This document shows, piece after piece, positions 9,963 to 23,200 of a stretch of 64,000 bases of DNA. The notes under the pieces are model-generated. The model worked only from the letters and a program-made list of their open reading frames with translations, was not told the origin of the DNA and ran no database searches. Source of the DNA: Mercurialis annua. Taxonomy: Eukaryota > Streptophyta > Magnoliopsida > Malpighiales > Euphorbiaceae. The stretch is from NCBI RefSeq assembly GCF_937616625.2, contig NC_065576.1, forward strand, positions 20,982,001-21,046,000, in the 5' to 3' direction. Position numbers and translations under genes: made by a program. The number at the start of each line of letters is the position of its first letter. Positions within the stretch are counted from its first letter, which is position 1.

Positions 9963-12900
9963 ACATTTCACCTTTTTAGAGATTTAAGCCAAACATTTAA
10001 AAACGTTACGAAACAAATCAAAACGTTGCACCTTTTTAGCGATTTAAGCCAAACGTTAGAAACGTTATGAAACCAATCAATACGTTGAAAATGTTACGAA
10101 ATAAATCCAAACGTTTCCCCTTTTTAGCGAATTAAGCCAAACGTTTACAAACATTACGAAACAAATCCTTATTTGTCATCTTTTTCGCGATTTAAGCCAA
10201 ACATTTAAAACGTTAGGAAACCAATCCAAACGTTTCAAACGTTACGAAAAAATCCGAACATTTCACCTTTTTAGCGATTTAAGCCAAACGTTAAAAACGT
10301 TCAGAAATAAATCCTAACGTTTACTTTTTTAGCGATTTAAGCCAAACGTTTAAAACGTTACGAAACCAATCAAAATGTATAAAACAAATCCAAATGTTTC
10401 CCCTTTTAGCGATTTATGCCAATCATTTACATTCGTTACGAAATAAATCCAAACGTTTTGCCTTTTTAGCGATTTAAGCCAAACATTTACAAACGTTATG
10501 AAACAAATCCAAACTTTTCCAATTTTTAGGGACTTAAGACAAACGTTTACAAATGGTGCGAAACAAATCCAAATGTTTCCCCTTTTTAGCGATTTAAGTC
10601 AAACGTTTAAAACGTTACGAAACCAATCAAAATGTTTAAAACTATAAAAAAAATCCAAACGTTTCCCCTTTTAGCGATTTAAACCAAACGTTTACAAATG
10701 TTACGAAATAAATCTAAACGTTTTGCCTTTTTGGCTATATAAGCCAAACGTTTATAAACGTAACGAAACAAATCCAACGTTTAATATTTTTAGCGATTTA
10801 AGCCAAACGTTTACAAATGTTACGAAACACATCCAAATGTTTCACCTTTTTATCGATTTAAGCCAAACATTTAAAACGTTACGTAACAAATCCAAACGTT
10901 TAAAACATTACGAAATAAATTCAAACATTTCACCTTTTTAGTGATTTATACCAAATGTTTAAAACGTTACGAAAGCAATCAAAACGTTTAAAACGCTACA
11001 AAACAAATCCTAACGTTTCGCCATTATAGTGATTTAAGCCAAACATTTCGAAACAAATCCAAACGTTTCACCTTTATAGCGATTTAAGGCAAACGTTTAC
11101 AAACGTTACGGAACAAATCCAAATGTTTCACCTTTTTAGCGATTTAAGCCAAACTTTTACAAACGTTACGAAACAAATCCAATTGTTTCACCTTTTTAGC
11201 GATGTAACCCAAATGCTTACGATCGTTACGAAACAAATCCAAACGTTTCACCTTTTTAATGATTTAAGCGAAATGATTAAAACTTTACGAAACCAATCCA
11301 AATGTTATGAAACAAATCCAAACAGTTCACCTTTTTAGAGATTTAAGCCAAACGTCTACAAACGTTACGAAATAAATTCAAACGTTCACCTTTTTAGCTA
11401 TTTAAGCCAACGTTTACAAACGTTATAAAACCAATTCAAACGTTTTGCCTTCTTAGCGATTTAAGCCAAACGTTTAAAACGTTTCCAAACTAATCCAAAC
11501 GTTTAAAATATTACGAGTCCAAACGTTTCACCTTTTTAGCGATTTAAGCCAAACATTTACAAACGTTACAAAACCAATCCAAACGTTTCACATTCTTAGC
11601 AACTTAGCAACTTAAGCCAAGCGTTTAAAACGTCTCGAAACCAATACAAACGTTTAAAACGTTACGAGAAAAATCCAAAAGTTTCACCTTTTTAGCGATT
11701 TAAGGCAAACGTTTACAAACGTTACGAAACAAATTCAAAAGATTTACCTTTTTAGCGATTTAAGCCAAACGTTTAAAATATTACTAAACCAACCCAAACG
11801 TTTAAAACGTTACGAAACAAATCCAAACGTTTCACCTTGTTAACGATTTCAACCAAACGTTTACAGACATTACGAAATAAATCCAAATGTTTCACCTTTT
11901 TAGATATTTAAGCCAAACATTTACAAACGTTACGAAACAAATCCAAACGTTTCACCTTTTTAGCGATTTAAGCCAAACGTTTAAAACGTTATGAAACCAA
12001 TCAGTACGTTTAAAACATTATGGAAGAAATCCAAACGTTTCCCCTTTTTAGCGATTTAAGCCAAACGTTTACATACATTACGAAACAAATCCCAATCTTT
12101 CAATTTTTTTTGCGATTTAAGCCAAACATTTAATACATTTCGAAACAAATCAGAACATGTAAAACATTACGAAATAAATCCTAAAGTTTCACATTTTGAG
12201 CGATTTAATCCAAACGTTTAAAACTTTACGAAAAAAGTCCTAACGTTTCACCTTTTTAGTGATTTAATCGAAACGTTAAAAACGATCAGAAATAAATCCT
12301 AGTATTTACGTTTTTAGCGATTTAAGCCAAACGTTTAAACGTTACGAAACTAATCCAAATGTATAAAATGATACGAAACAAATCCAAATGTTTCCCCTTT
12401 TTGCGATTTAAACCAAACGTTTACAAATGTTACGAAATAAATCCAAACGTTTTTCATTTTTAGCTATATAAGCCAAACGTTTATAAACGTAACGAAACAA
12501 ATCCAAATGTTTAAAATTTTTAGCAAATTAAGCCAATTGTTTACAAATGTTACGAAACACATCCAAACGTTTCACCTTTTTAGTGATTTAAGCCAAACAT
12601 GTAAAACGTTACGTAACAAATGCAAACATTTAAAACATTACGAAAAAAATTCAAACATTTCACCTTTTTAGTGATTTAAGCCAAATGTATAAAACGTTAC
12701 GAAACCAATCAAAACGTTTAAAACGTTACAAAACAAATCCTAACGTTTCAACATTTTAGCGATTTAAGCCCAACGTTTCGAAACAAATCCAAACGTTTCA
12801 CCTCTTTAGTGACTTAAGGCAAATGTTTATAAACGTTACGAAACAAATCCAAACGTTTCAACTTTTTAGCGATTTAAGCCAAACGTTTACAGACGTTACG

Positions 12901-15900
12901 AAACAAATCCAATCGTTTCACCTTTTTAGCAATGTAACCCAAACGCCCACAAACGTTACGAAATAAATCCAAACGTTTCACCTTTTTAGTGATTTAAGCG
13001 GAATGTTTAAAACTTTACGAAACCAATCCGAAAGTTACGAAAAAAATCCAAACAGTTTACCTTTTTAGCTATTTCAGCCAAACGTTTACAAACGTTACGA
13101 AACAAATTCAAACGTTTCACCTTTTTAGCTATTTAACCCAAACGTTTACAAACGTTACGAAACCAATTCAAAAGTTTCGCCTTCTTAGTGATTTAAGCCA
13201 AACATTTAAAACATTCTGAAACTAATCCAAACGTTTAAAACATTACGAGTCCAAACGTTTCACCTTTTTAGCGATTTAAGCCAAACATTTACCAAAGTTA
13301 CGAAACCAATCCAAATGTTTAACGTTCTTAGAAACTTAAGCCAAGTGTTTAAAACGTCTCGAAACCAATACAAACGTTTAAAACGTTACGAGAAAAATCC
13401 AAAAGTTTCACCTTTTTAGCGATTTAAGCCAAACGTTTACAAACGTTCCGAAACAAATTCAAAAGTTTTACCTTTTTAGCGATTTAAGCTAAACGTTTAA
13501 AACGTTACGAAACCAAACGAACTGTTTAGAACGTTACGAAACGAATCCTAACGTTTCACCTTTTATTTATTTCAGCCAAACGTTTACAGACATTACGTAA
13601 CAAATCCAAACGTTTCACCTTTTTAGAGATTTAAGCCACACATTTACAAACGTTACGAAACAAATCCAAACGTTTCACCTTTTTTGCAATTTAAGCCAAA
13701 CATTTAAAACGTTATGAAACCAATCATTACGTTTAAAACGTTATGAAAGAAATCCAAACGTTTCCCCTTTTTAGGGATTTAAGCCAAACGTTTACAAACA
13801 TTACGAAACAAATCTCAATCTTTCAATTTTTTCGCGATTTAAGCCAAACATTTAAAACGTTACGAAACAAATCAGAACATTTAAAATGTTGAATCTTAAC
13901 ATTTCACCTTTTAAGCGATTTAATCCAAACGTTTAAAACGTTACGAAAAAAATCCTAACGTTTCCCTTTTTAGCGATTTAAGCCAAACGTTAAAAACGTT
14001 CGGAAATATTTACGTTTTTAGCGATTTAAGCCAAACATTTAAAACGTTACGAAACCAATCCAAATGAATAAAACAATACGAAATAAATCCAAATGTTTCC
14101 CCTTTTAGCTATTTAAACTAAACGTTTACAAATGTTATGAAATAAATCCAAAAGTTTTGCCTTTTTAGCTATATAAGCCAAACGTTTATAAGCGTAACGA
14201 AACAAATCCAAATGTTTAACATTTTTAGCAATTTAAGCCATACGTTTACAAATGTTACGAAACACATCCTAAAGTTTCCCCTTTTTAGCGATTTAAGCCA
14301 AACATATAAAACGTTACGTAACAAATTCAAACATTTCACCTTTTTAGTTATTTAAGCCCAATGTTTAAAACGTTACGAAACCAATTAAAACGTTTAAAAC
14401 GTTACAAAATAAATCCTAATGTTTCATCATTTTAGCGATTTAAGCCAAACGTTTAGAAACAAATCCAAACGTTTCACCTTTTTAGCGACTTAAGGCAAAC
14501 GTTTACAAACGTTACGAAACAAATCCAATCGTTTCACCTTTTTAGCGATTTAAGCCAAACGTTTACAAACGTTACGAGACAAATTTAATCGTTTCACCTT
14601 TTTAGCGATGTAACCCAAACGCTTACAAACGTCACGAAACAAATCCAAACGTTTCACCTTTTTAGTGATTTAAGCGAAATGTTTAAAAGTTTATGAAACC
14701 AATCCAAATGTTACGGAACAAATCAAAACAGTTAACCTTTATAGTGATTTAAGCCAAACGTTTACAAACGTTATGAAACAAATTCAAACGTTTCACCTTT
14801 TTAGCTATTTAAGCCAAACGTTTACAAACGTTACGAAACCGATCCACACGTTTCGCCTTCTTAGCGATTTAAGCCAAACATTTAAAACGTTTCGAAACTA
14901 ATCCAAACGTTAAAAACATTACGAGACAAATCCCAACGTTTCACCTTTTTAGCAATTTAAGCCAAATGTTTACAAAAGTTATGAAACCAATCCAAACGTT
15001 TCACGTCCTAGCAATCTAAGCCAAGCGTTTAAAACGTCTCGAAACCAATCCAAACGTTTAAAACGTTACGAGACAAATCCAAACGTTTCACCTTTTTACC
15101 AATTTAAGCCAAACGTTTACAAACGTTACGAAACAAATTCAAAAGTTTTACCTTTTTTGCGATTTAAGCCAAACGTTTACAACGTTACGAAACCAACCGA
15201 AATGTTTAAAAAGTTACGAAACAAATCCAAACGTTTTACCTTTTTAGCGATTTCAGCGAAACGTTTACAGACATTACGAAAAAAATCCAAAGGTTTCACC
15301 TTTTTAGAGATTTAAGCCAAACATTTACAAACGTTAAGAAACAAATCCAAACGTTTCACCTTTTTAGCGATTTAAGCCAAACATTTAAAATATTATGAAA
15401 CCAATCAATACATTTAAAAAGTTACGAAAGAAATCCAAACGTTTCCCCTTTTTAGCGATTTAAGCCAAACGTTTAAAACGTTACGAAACCAATCAGAACA
15501 TTTAAAACGTTACAAAACAAATCCTAACGTATCACCTTTTAAGCGATTTAATCCAAACGTTTAAAACGTTACGAAAAAATCCTAATGTTTCACCTTTTTA
15601 ACGATTTAAGCAAAACAATAAAAACGTTCCGAAATAAATCCTTACATTTACGTTTAAAAAGTTACGAAACCAATCCAAATGTATAAAACATTACGAAACA
15701 AATCCAAAATGTTTCCCCTTTTTAGCGTTTTAAGCCAAACATTTACACTCGTCACGAAATAAATCCAAACGTTTTTCCTTTTTAGCGATTTAAGCCAAAG
15801 GTTTACAAACGCTACGAAACAAATCCAAACGTTTCTCATTTTTACCGATTTTAGCCAAACGTTTATAAATGGTGCGAAACAAATCCAAATGTTTCTCCTT

Positions 15901-16787
15901 TTTAGCGATTTAAGCCAAACGTTTAAAACGTTACGAAACTAATCAAAATGTTTAAAACTTTACAAAAAAAATCCAAACGTTTCCCCTTTTAGCGGTTTAA
16001 ACAAAATGTTTGCAAATGTTACAAAATAAATCCAAACGTTTTGCCTTTTTAGCTATATTAGCCAAATGTTTATAAACATAACGAAACAAATCCAAACGTT
16101 TAACTTTTTTAGCGATTTAAATCAAACGTTTACGAATGTTACGAAACATATCCAAACGTTTTATCTTTTTAGCGATTTAAGCCAAACATTTAAAACGTTA
16201 TGTAACAAATCCAAACGTTTAAAATGTTACGAAACAAATCCAAATGTTTCACCTTTTTAGCGATATAAGCCAAACGTTTACAAACGTTACGAAACAAATT
16301 CAAACATTTCACCTTTTTAGTGATTTAAGCCAAATGTTTAAAATGTTACGAAACCAATCAAAACGTTTAAAACGTTACAAAACAAATCCCAACGTTTCAT
16401 CATCATAGCGATTTAAGCCAAACGTTTCGAAACAAATCCAAACGTTTCCCCTTTTTAGCGATTTAAGGCAAATGTTTACGAACGTTACGAAACAAATCCA
16501 ATCGTTTAACCTTTTTAATGATTTAAGCCAAACGTTTAAAACATTACGAAACAAATCCAAACGTTTTACATTTTTAGCGATTTAAGCCAAACGTTTACAA
16601 ACGTTACGAAACAGGTCCAAACGTTTCACCTTTTAGCGGTCTAAGCAAAACATTTAAAACATTACGAAACCAATCTAAACGTCTAAAACGTTACGAAACA
16701 AATCCAAATATTTCTCTTTTTTAGCGATTTAAGCCTAATGTTTGCAAACACGACAAAATAAATCCAAACGTTTCACCATTTAGCGAT
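9963..16787. repeat. Satellite array, block 1
   Basis: Diverged tandem repeat. The consensus monomer is two 30-bp halves that both start AAACGTTT: half A, AAACGTTTAC-AAACGTTACG-AAACAAATCC, and half B, AAACGTTTCA-CCTTTTTAGC-GATTTAAGCC. A 29-bp variant of half A (AAACGTTTAAAACGTTACG, then AAACCAATCC) is often inserted, giving B-A units of about 60 bp and B-C-A units of about 89 bp. Small open frames here (for example 10723, 11123, 15654, 16066) are repeat artefacts and recur in phase with the repeat. Confidence 0.95.
10376..16060. repeat. Higher-order repeat, about 1.7 kb period
   Basis: Private variants recur at a long period. The motif 'gctatat(a)agcc' is at 10734, 12463, 14168 and 16052 (intervals 1729, 1705, 1884). 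The variant 'gatgtaaccc' is at 11201, 12931 and 14607 (intervals 1730, 1676). The blocks share monomer order, so multi-monomer units were amplified together. Confidence 0.82.
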
Positions 16788-17611
16788 AGGCTTAATTACT
16801 TAAAAAACCCTCACCTTTAATTTTGTTTTCGTTTATACCCTGACCTAGGAAAATTGTCACATATACTCATGACCTTATCCTTATGTTTCACCTCTACCCC
16901 AAATTTCAAAAAAAAATGATTTATTGAAAACAACTAAATATAATGGCTATTTTATACCTTTTTCTACTAAAAAAAATACAAAGAAATACTTCATCTTTGA
17001 AAACGTTCAAATAAGTCCTAAAATTAATTAATTTTTTAATTTAAATAAAATAAAATAAATAAATTTTTTTATTAATTACAACCTACGATTATACTCCAAT
17101 TTTTAAAACCGCTAATATTATTATTTAAAAAAAAATCGATTTTCAGAACCGACGCCGGAAAGGAGGAGCAGCGTGTTCCTCCATGGAAAGGAGGAACACG
17201 ATGTTCCATCATGGGAAGGAGGACGGTGGCGGTGGGTGAAATTTTTTTTTTTAAAAAAATTAATTTAATTTTATTTATAGAGTTTTTTATGGTTTTTAAT
17301 TTTGATAGCGGATTCTAAAATTGGAGTACGGTTGTAAGTCGGGAATAATTAAATAATTATGATTAATTGATTTTATTAAAGAAGAAGGTGTTTTTGTATA
17401 ATTAATAACATTGACGTGTAATTAGAATATATTCTAAAAATGAAGGAATATTTTAAACCTTTTTTCAAATGAAAAGAGGTAAATTTAATACCTCAAGGGT
17501 AGAGGTGAAACATAAATACAAGGTCATGAGTATATGTGACAATTCTCGTAGATCACTGTATAAACGAAAAAAAAAAGTTAAAGGTAAGGGGTTTTTTAAA
17601 TAATTAAGCCT
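16788..17611. mobile_element. Non-autonomous TIR transposon in the satellite
   Basis: 824 bp with terminal inverted repeats of about 115 bp (left AGGCTTAATTACTTAAAAAA; the right end is its reverse complement at about 85%). Flanked by TAGCGAT on both sides (16781-16787, 17612-17618), a 7-bp target duplication; an imperfect 9-bp reading is possible. The centre holds GC-richer GGAGGA/GGAACA repeats and no coding potential. Long TIRs and a 7-9 bp duplication suit a Mutator-like or hAT-like MITE; the superfamily is uncertain. Confidence 0.85.
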
Positions 17612-18360
17612 TAGCGATTTAAGACAAATTTTTAAAACGTTAGGAAAAATCCAAACGTTTAAAACGTTACGAAACAAATCCTATCGTTTAACCATTTTAA
17701 CAATTCAAGTCAAACGTTTAAAATGTTTAAAAACAAATACAAACGTTTCACCGTTTTAGCGAATTAAGACAAACGTTTACAAACGTTACGGAACTAATCC
17801 AAACGTTTCACCTTTTTAGCGATTTAAGCCAAACTTTTACAAATGCTACAAAACAAATCCAAACGTTTCCCCTTTTTAGCAAATTAAGCCAAACGCTCAA
17901 AATGTTACGAAACCAGTCCAAACGTTACGAAACAAATTCAAACGTTTCACCTTTTTAGCGATTTATGCCAAATGTTTACAAACTTTATGAAATAAATCCA
18001 AACGTTTCACCTTTTTAGCAATTTTAGTCAAACCTTTAAAACGTTACGAAACCATCCAAACATTTCACATTTTTAGCGATTTAAGCCTAACGTTTACAAA
18101 CATTACGAAACAAATCCAAACGTTTTACCATTTAACAATTTAAGCCAAACGTTTAAAACGTTACAAAACCAATCCAAACGTTTAAAATGTTACAAAACAA
18201 TTCAAAACATTTCACCTTTTTAGCAATTTAAGCCAAATGTTTATAAACGTTATGAAACAAATCCAAACGCTTTACCTTTTTAGCGATTTAAGCCAAACGT
18301 TTAAAACGTTACGAAATAAATTAAAACGTTTATAATGTTAAGAAACAAATCCTAAAGTAT
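17612..18360. repeat. Satellite array, block 2
   Basis: Same 30/60-bp satellite, resuming exactly at the target duplication of the TIR element and running until the sequence changes abruptly at 18361. Confidence 0.92.
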
Positions 18361-20280
18361 CTTTCCATTAAAAATCAAAATTCCAATAATCTGGATTCTA
18401 AAGTTGATCATATAAACAATAAATGGATCGTCGTATCATGTAGTAATTAAAGCATGCATCTAGGAATCATAAGAAGAATACATATGTCGATTCTCCAACG
18501 ATTCTTGTAGTGCCGAAAGTACAGCGACCTCAAGCTCGTCAACACGAATATGCGTCCAATTGAATCCTCGCCTTGATGTAATCCGCAAAAGTTCCTCTTG
18601 CCGAGCAGCCCTAAGCTGAAACTCTCGCCGCGATTACGTCCTTGCTCGGATGTATGAAAAACGTCGCCAAGTTTTTCCCGTGATTGATGATTACTTGAAC
18701 TCCTTCAAGTATCTTTCTCTCTCTACAACTTGGTTTTGTAGTGAGATGTTGCTTATGGTGTGGTGTAATGAAATGAGTAAAGTCAAGCTGTATTTATAAG
18801 GTAGAGTTTTGCTTAAGAATGCAACACCTCACATGCTAGGTGTCACACACCAAGCAACGGTGTTGCCACCACATGACACCTTTCATATGGTGACATCATA
18901 TAGGTGATGTCATCATATGACATCACATATATGACATAAGCTTATGACCTTATCTCATCATCATCATGACATCATCATTCCACTAACTTATGATTAATGC
19001 TTGAAGTATCATTAATTACACTAATTAATTACTTAAGCCTTCTAATCATAAAACTTAATTAAAATATAATTAGGTTCCTACTAATTTATAACTCTTATAA
19101 ATTAGTCGCTAATTAACTTGGACATAGTACTATTAGGTTCCTACTAATTTATAATTCTTACAAGTTAGTCCCTGATTTTACTTGTTTTTCATAATAGATT
19201 AATTTTCGAGATATGCTAGTATCTCTATAAAATTGATCTTTCGTAAATTCAATCGGTTGCACACTCTATTGTGTGTGACTAATTAGGTTCCCATCTATAT
19301 GGCAACGAGAGTCACAAGAAATGCCTTTCTTATATTAAATAATTAAATCTCATTTAATTATTAATTCTCGTAGATCGAGAGTGACGTCTAGCAACATATC
19401 ACGACCCCCCAAATAGAGATGAATGATTTGATGCATTCTTTATGAGCCAATGTTCATAATTACCGTCCACTCAAAATTCCCTTCATCTAAGATTCCAATC
19501 TCGACTAGTGTCACGGTTAAGTCAAACACTATTTGTCTTGATCATAAGACCTCATCTCTCAGTTCTAATTCTTGATAAATATGACTTCCACTAGAAACAA
19601 CTTTCTAAGTATGTCATATACACCTGCGCAGGCTTAATCATCCATCAAGAACAATTCAAGATAGCATATAATCTTGTCTCCATTCATCCATAGTGATGAA
19701 TCCTTTCTAGGTTAAACCCCTATCTCCATATACAACAAACTAGAGCCAACATATCCCGCGGCCCTAGCTCATGAAAGATATAGGGTTAAGGAGTGTCACC
19801 GCAAGTCAAAGGACATATCTACAATTATGAACCAGATGACATTAAATTGACTTTGATGAATTACCATGTATAAGTAATCCAGCGTCACTTGTTCGACTCA
19901 CTCAATACCTTGAGTGTCCAGATATTTATTCTAATCCCCATCAAGTAGTATGAGACCCACTACTTCCTATAATTAGTAACTCTTTACTAATCAAGAGAGT
20001 AAATAGAGGTGACGATCTTTCCGAGATACTGCGATGCCCTTATTCGTAGGACCCCATGGATCGTGAACGGTTGTTTAGATCACTTGCATAATAGAATTTG
20101 TCACTCATATTCTTAACACCTTAAGAATATATTCTATCACAATGTGATAAGGACAAGACGTAATAAATGAACATATAGTTTATGAGACACTTAGTTCTAA
20201 TGGAACATATATATCTTTGCCATTGGGATAGATTCTAGAAATATACGTGATTATATAGCCCGAGGGCACATACTACTAAA
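18361..20280 (-). mobile_element. LTR-like insertion in the satellite, family uncertain
   Basis: About 1.92 kb of complex, non-satellite sequence with no long open frame. Read on the minus strand it starts near TGTGCCCTCGGGCTATATAA and has a TATA box (CCTTATAAATAC, 18790-18801) about two thirds in. That is a U3-R-U5 layout, so I read it as a solo or truncated LTR, or a LARD-type fragment. The plus-strand right end ...GGGCACA gives the expected CA terminus at 20270. A clear target duplication is not visible, and the left end may be truncated. Confidence 0.6.
18790..18801 (-). promoter_or_regulatory. TATA box of the LTR-like insertion
   Basis: Minus-strand CCTTATAAATAC, followed about 100 nt later by a CT/GA-rich leader-like stretch. 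It fixes the likely transcription direction of the insertion as minus. Confidence 0.55.
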
Positions 20281-23200
20281 ACTTTTTAGCGATTTCAGCT
20301 TAACATTTAAAACATTACGAAACCAATCCAAACGTTTAAAACGTTACGAAACAAATCCAAACATTACACCTTTTTAGCGATTTAAGTCTAACGTTTACAA
20401 CATTACGAAACAAATCCAAACGTTTCACCTTTTAGCAATTTAAGACAAACGTTTGAAACGTTACGAAACCAATCCAAACGTTTAAAACGTTACAAAACAA
20501 ATCCAAACGCTTCACCTTTTTAGCGATTTAAGCCAAATGTTTACAAACGTTTCCCCTCTTTAACGATTTAACCAAACGTTTAAAACGTTGAGAAACAAAT
20601 CCAAACGTTCAAAACGTTAAGAAACAAATCAAAAAGTTTAACCATTTTAGGGATTTAAGACAAAAATTTAAAACGTTTCGAAACAAATCCAAACGTTTCA
20701 CCTTTTTAGCGATTTGAGCCAAACGTTTACAAATGTTACGAAACAAATAAAAATGTTTACCCTTTTTAGCGATTTAAGCCAAACGTATAAAACGTTACAA
20801 AACAAATCCAAACGTTTCACCTTTTTATCGATTTAAGCTAAACGTTTACAAATATTATGAAACTAATCGAAACATTTCACCTTTTTAGCGATTTAAGCCA
20901 AACGTTTAAAAGTTACGAAACCAATCCAAACGTTTAAAACATTACGAAACAAATCCAAACTTTTCACCTTTTTATCGATTTAAGCCAAACGTTTCACCTT
21001 TTTAGCGATTTAAGCCAAACGTTTAAAACGTTACAAAACCAATCCAAATGTTTTAAACGTTGTGAAACAAATCCAAACGTTACACCTTTTTAGCGATTTA
21101 AGCCAAACATTTAAATCGTTACGAAACCAATCCAAATTTTAAAAACGTTACGAAACAAATTCAAACATTTCACCTTTTCGGCGATTTAAGCCTAACGTCT
21201 CCAAACATTGCAAAACAAATCAAAACATTTCACCATTTAGCGATTTAAGCAAAATGTTTAAAACGTTACTAAACCAATCAAAACGTTTAAAACGTTACGA
21301 AACAAATCCAAATGTTTCACCTTCTAGCGATTTAATCCAAACGTTTATAAAAGTTACGAAACAAATACAAACGTTTCACCTTATTAGCGATTTAAGCCAA
21401 ACGTTTAACATGTAAAAAAACCAATCAAAACGTTATAAAACTAATCAAAACGTTTAAAACGTTATAAAACAAATCCAAATGTTTCACCTTTTTAGCGATT
21501 TAATCCAAACGTTTAAAACGTTACGAAACAAATCCTAATGTTTCACTATTTTAGCGATTTAAGCCAAACGTTTAAAATGTTTCAAAACAAATCCAAACGT
21601 TTCCCTTTTTTAGCAATTTAAGCCAAACGTTTACAAACGTTTTGAAATAAATCAAAACATTTGACCTTTTCAGCGATTTAAGCCAAACGTTTAAAACATT
21701 ACGGCACAAATCCCAACGTTTCAACTTTTTAGCAATTTAAGCCAAACGTTTACAAACGTTATGAAACAAATCCAAACGTTTCGTCTTTTTAGCTATTTTA
21801 GCCAAACATTTAACATGTTACTAAATCAATCACAACGTTTATAATGATATGAAACAAATCGAAACGTTTCACCATTTTAGCGATTTAAGCCAAATGTATA
21901 AAACGTTTCGAAACAAATCCAAACGTTTACCCCTTTTAGCGATTTAAGCCAAACTTTTACAACTGTTAAGAATCAAATCCAAAGGTTTCACCTTTTTAGC
22001 GATTTAACCTTAACGTTTAAAAAATTACGAAACAAATCCAATCGTTTAAAATATTACGAAACAAATCTAAATGTTTCACCTTTTTAGTAATTTAAGCCAA
22101 ACGTTTACAAACGTTACGAAACAATTCCAAACATTTCACCTTTTTAGCTATTTAAACCAAACGTTTACAAACATTATGAAACAAATCCAAATGTTTCACC
22201 ATTTAGAATTTTAAGCCAAACGTTTAAAACGTTACGAAACCAATCCAAACGTTTAAAACGTTACGAATTAAATCCAAACGTTTCACCTTTTTATCAATTT
22301 AAGCGAAACATTAATAAACGTCACGAAACAAATCCAAATGTATCTCCTTTTTTCAATTTAAGCGAAATGTTTAAACGTTATGAAACCAATCAAAACATTT
22401 AAAAAGTTATGAAACAAATCCTAATGTTTCACCATTTTAGCAATTTAAGTTAAATGTTTAAAACGTTTCGAAACAAATCCAAACGTTTCAACTTTTTATT
22501 GATTTAAGCCAAACGTTTACAAACGTAACGAATCAAATCCAAACGTTTGACCTTTTTAGCAATTTAAGCTTAACGTTTAAAACGTTACGAAACATATCCA
22601 AATGTTTAATACGTTACGAAACAAATCCAAACATTTCACCATTTGAGCGATTTAAGCGTAACTTTTCCAAACATTAAGAAACAGATCCAAATGTTTCACC
22701 TTTTAGCAATTTAAGACAAACGATTAAAACGTTACAAAACCAATCTACACGTTTAAAACGTTACAAAAAAATCCAAATGTTTCAACTTTTTCGCAATTTA
22801 AGTCAAACATTTACAAACGTAACAAAAGAAATCCAAACGTTTCACCTTTTAAGCGATTTAACCAAACGTTTAAACCGTTACGAAACCAATCCAGACGTTT
22901 AAAACGTTACGAAATAAATCCTAACGTTTGCCCTTGTTAGCGATTTATGCCAAACGTTTAAAATGTTATGAAACAAATCCAACGTTTTACCTTTTTATTG
23001 ATTTAAGCTAAATGTTTACAAATGTTACAAAACTAATCCAATTCACTTTTTTAGCGATTTAAGCTAAACATTTCAAATGTTTAAAACGTTATGAAACAAA
23101 TCCAAACGTTTCACCTTTTTAGCGATTTAAGCCAAACATTTAAAACGTTTCAAAACCAATCCGAATGTTTAAAATTTTACGAAACAAATCCAAACAATTC

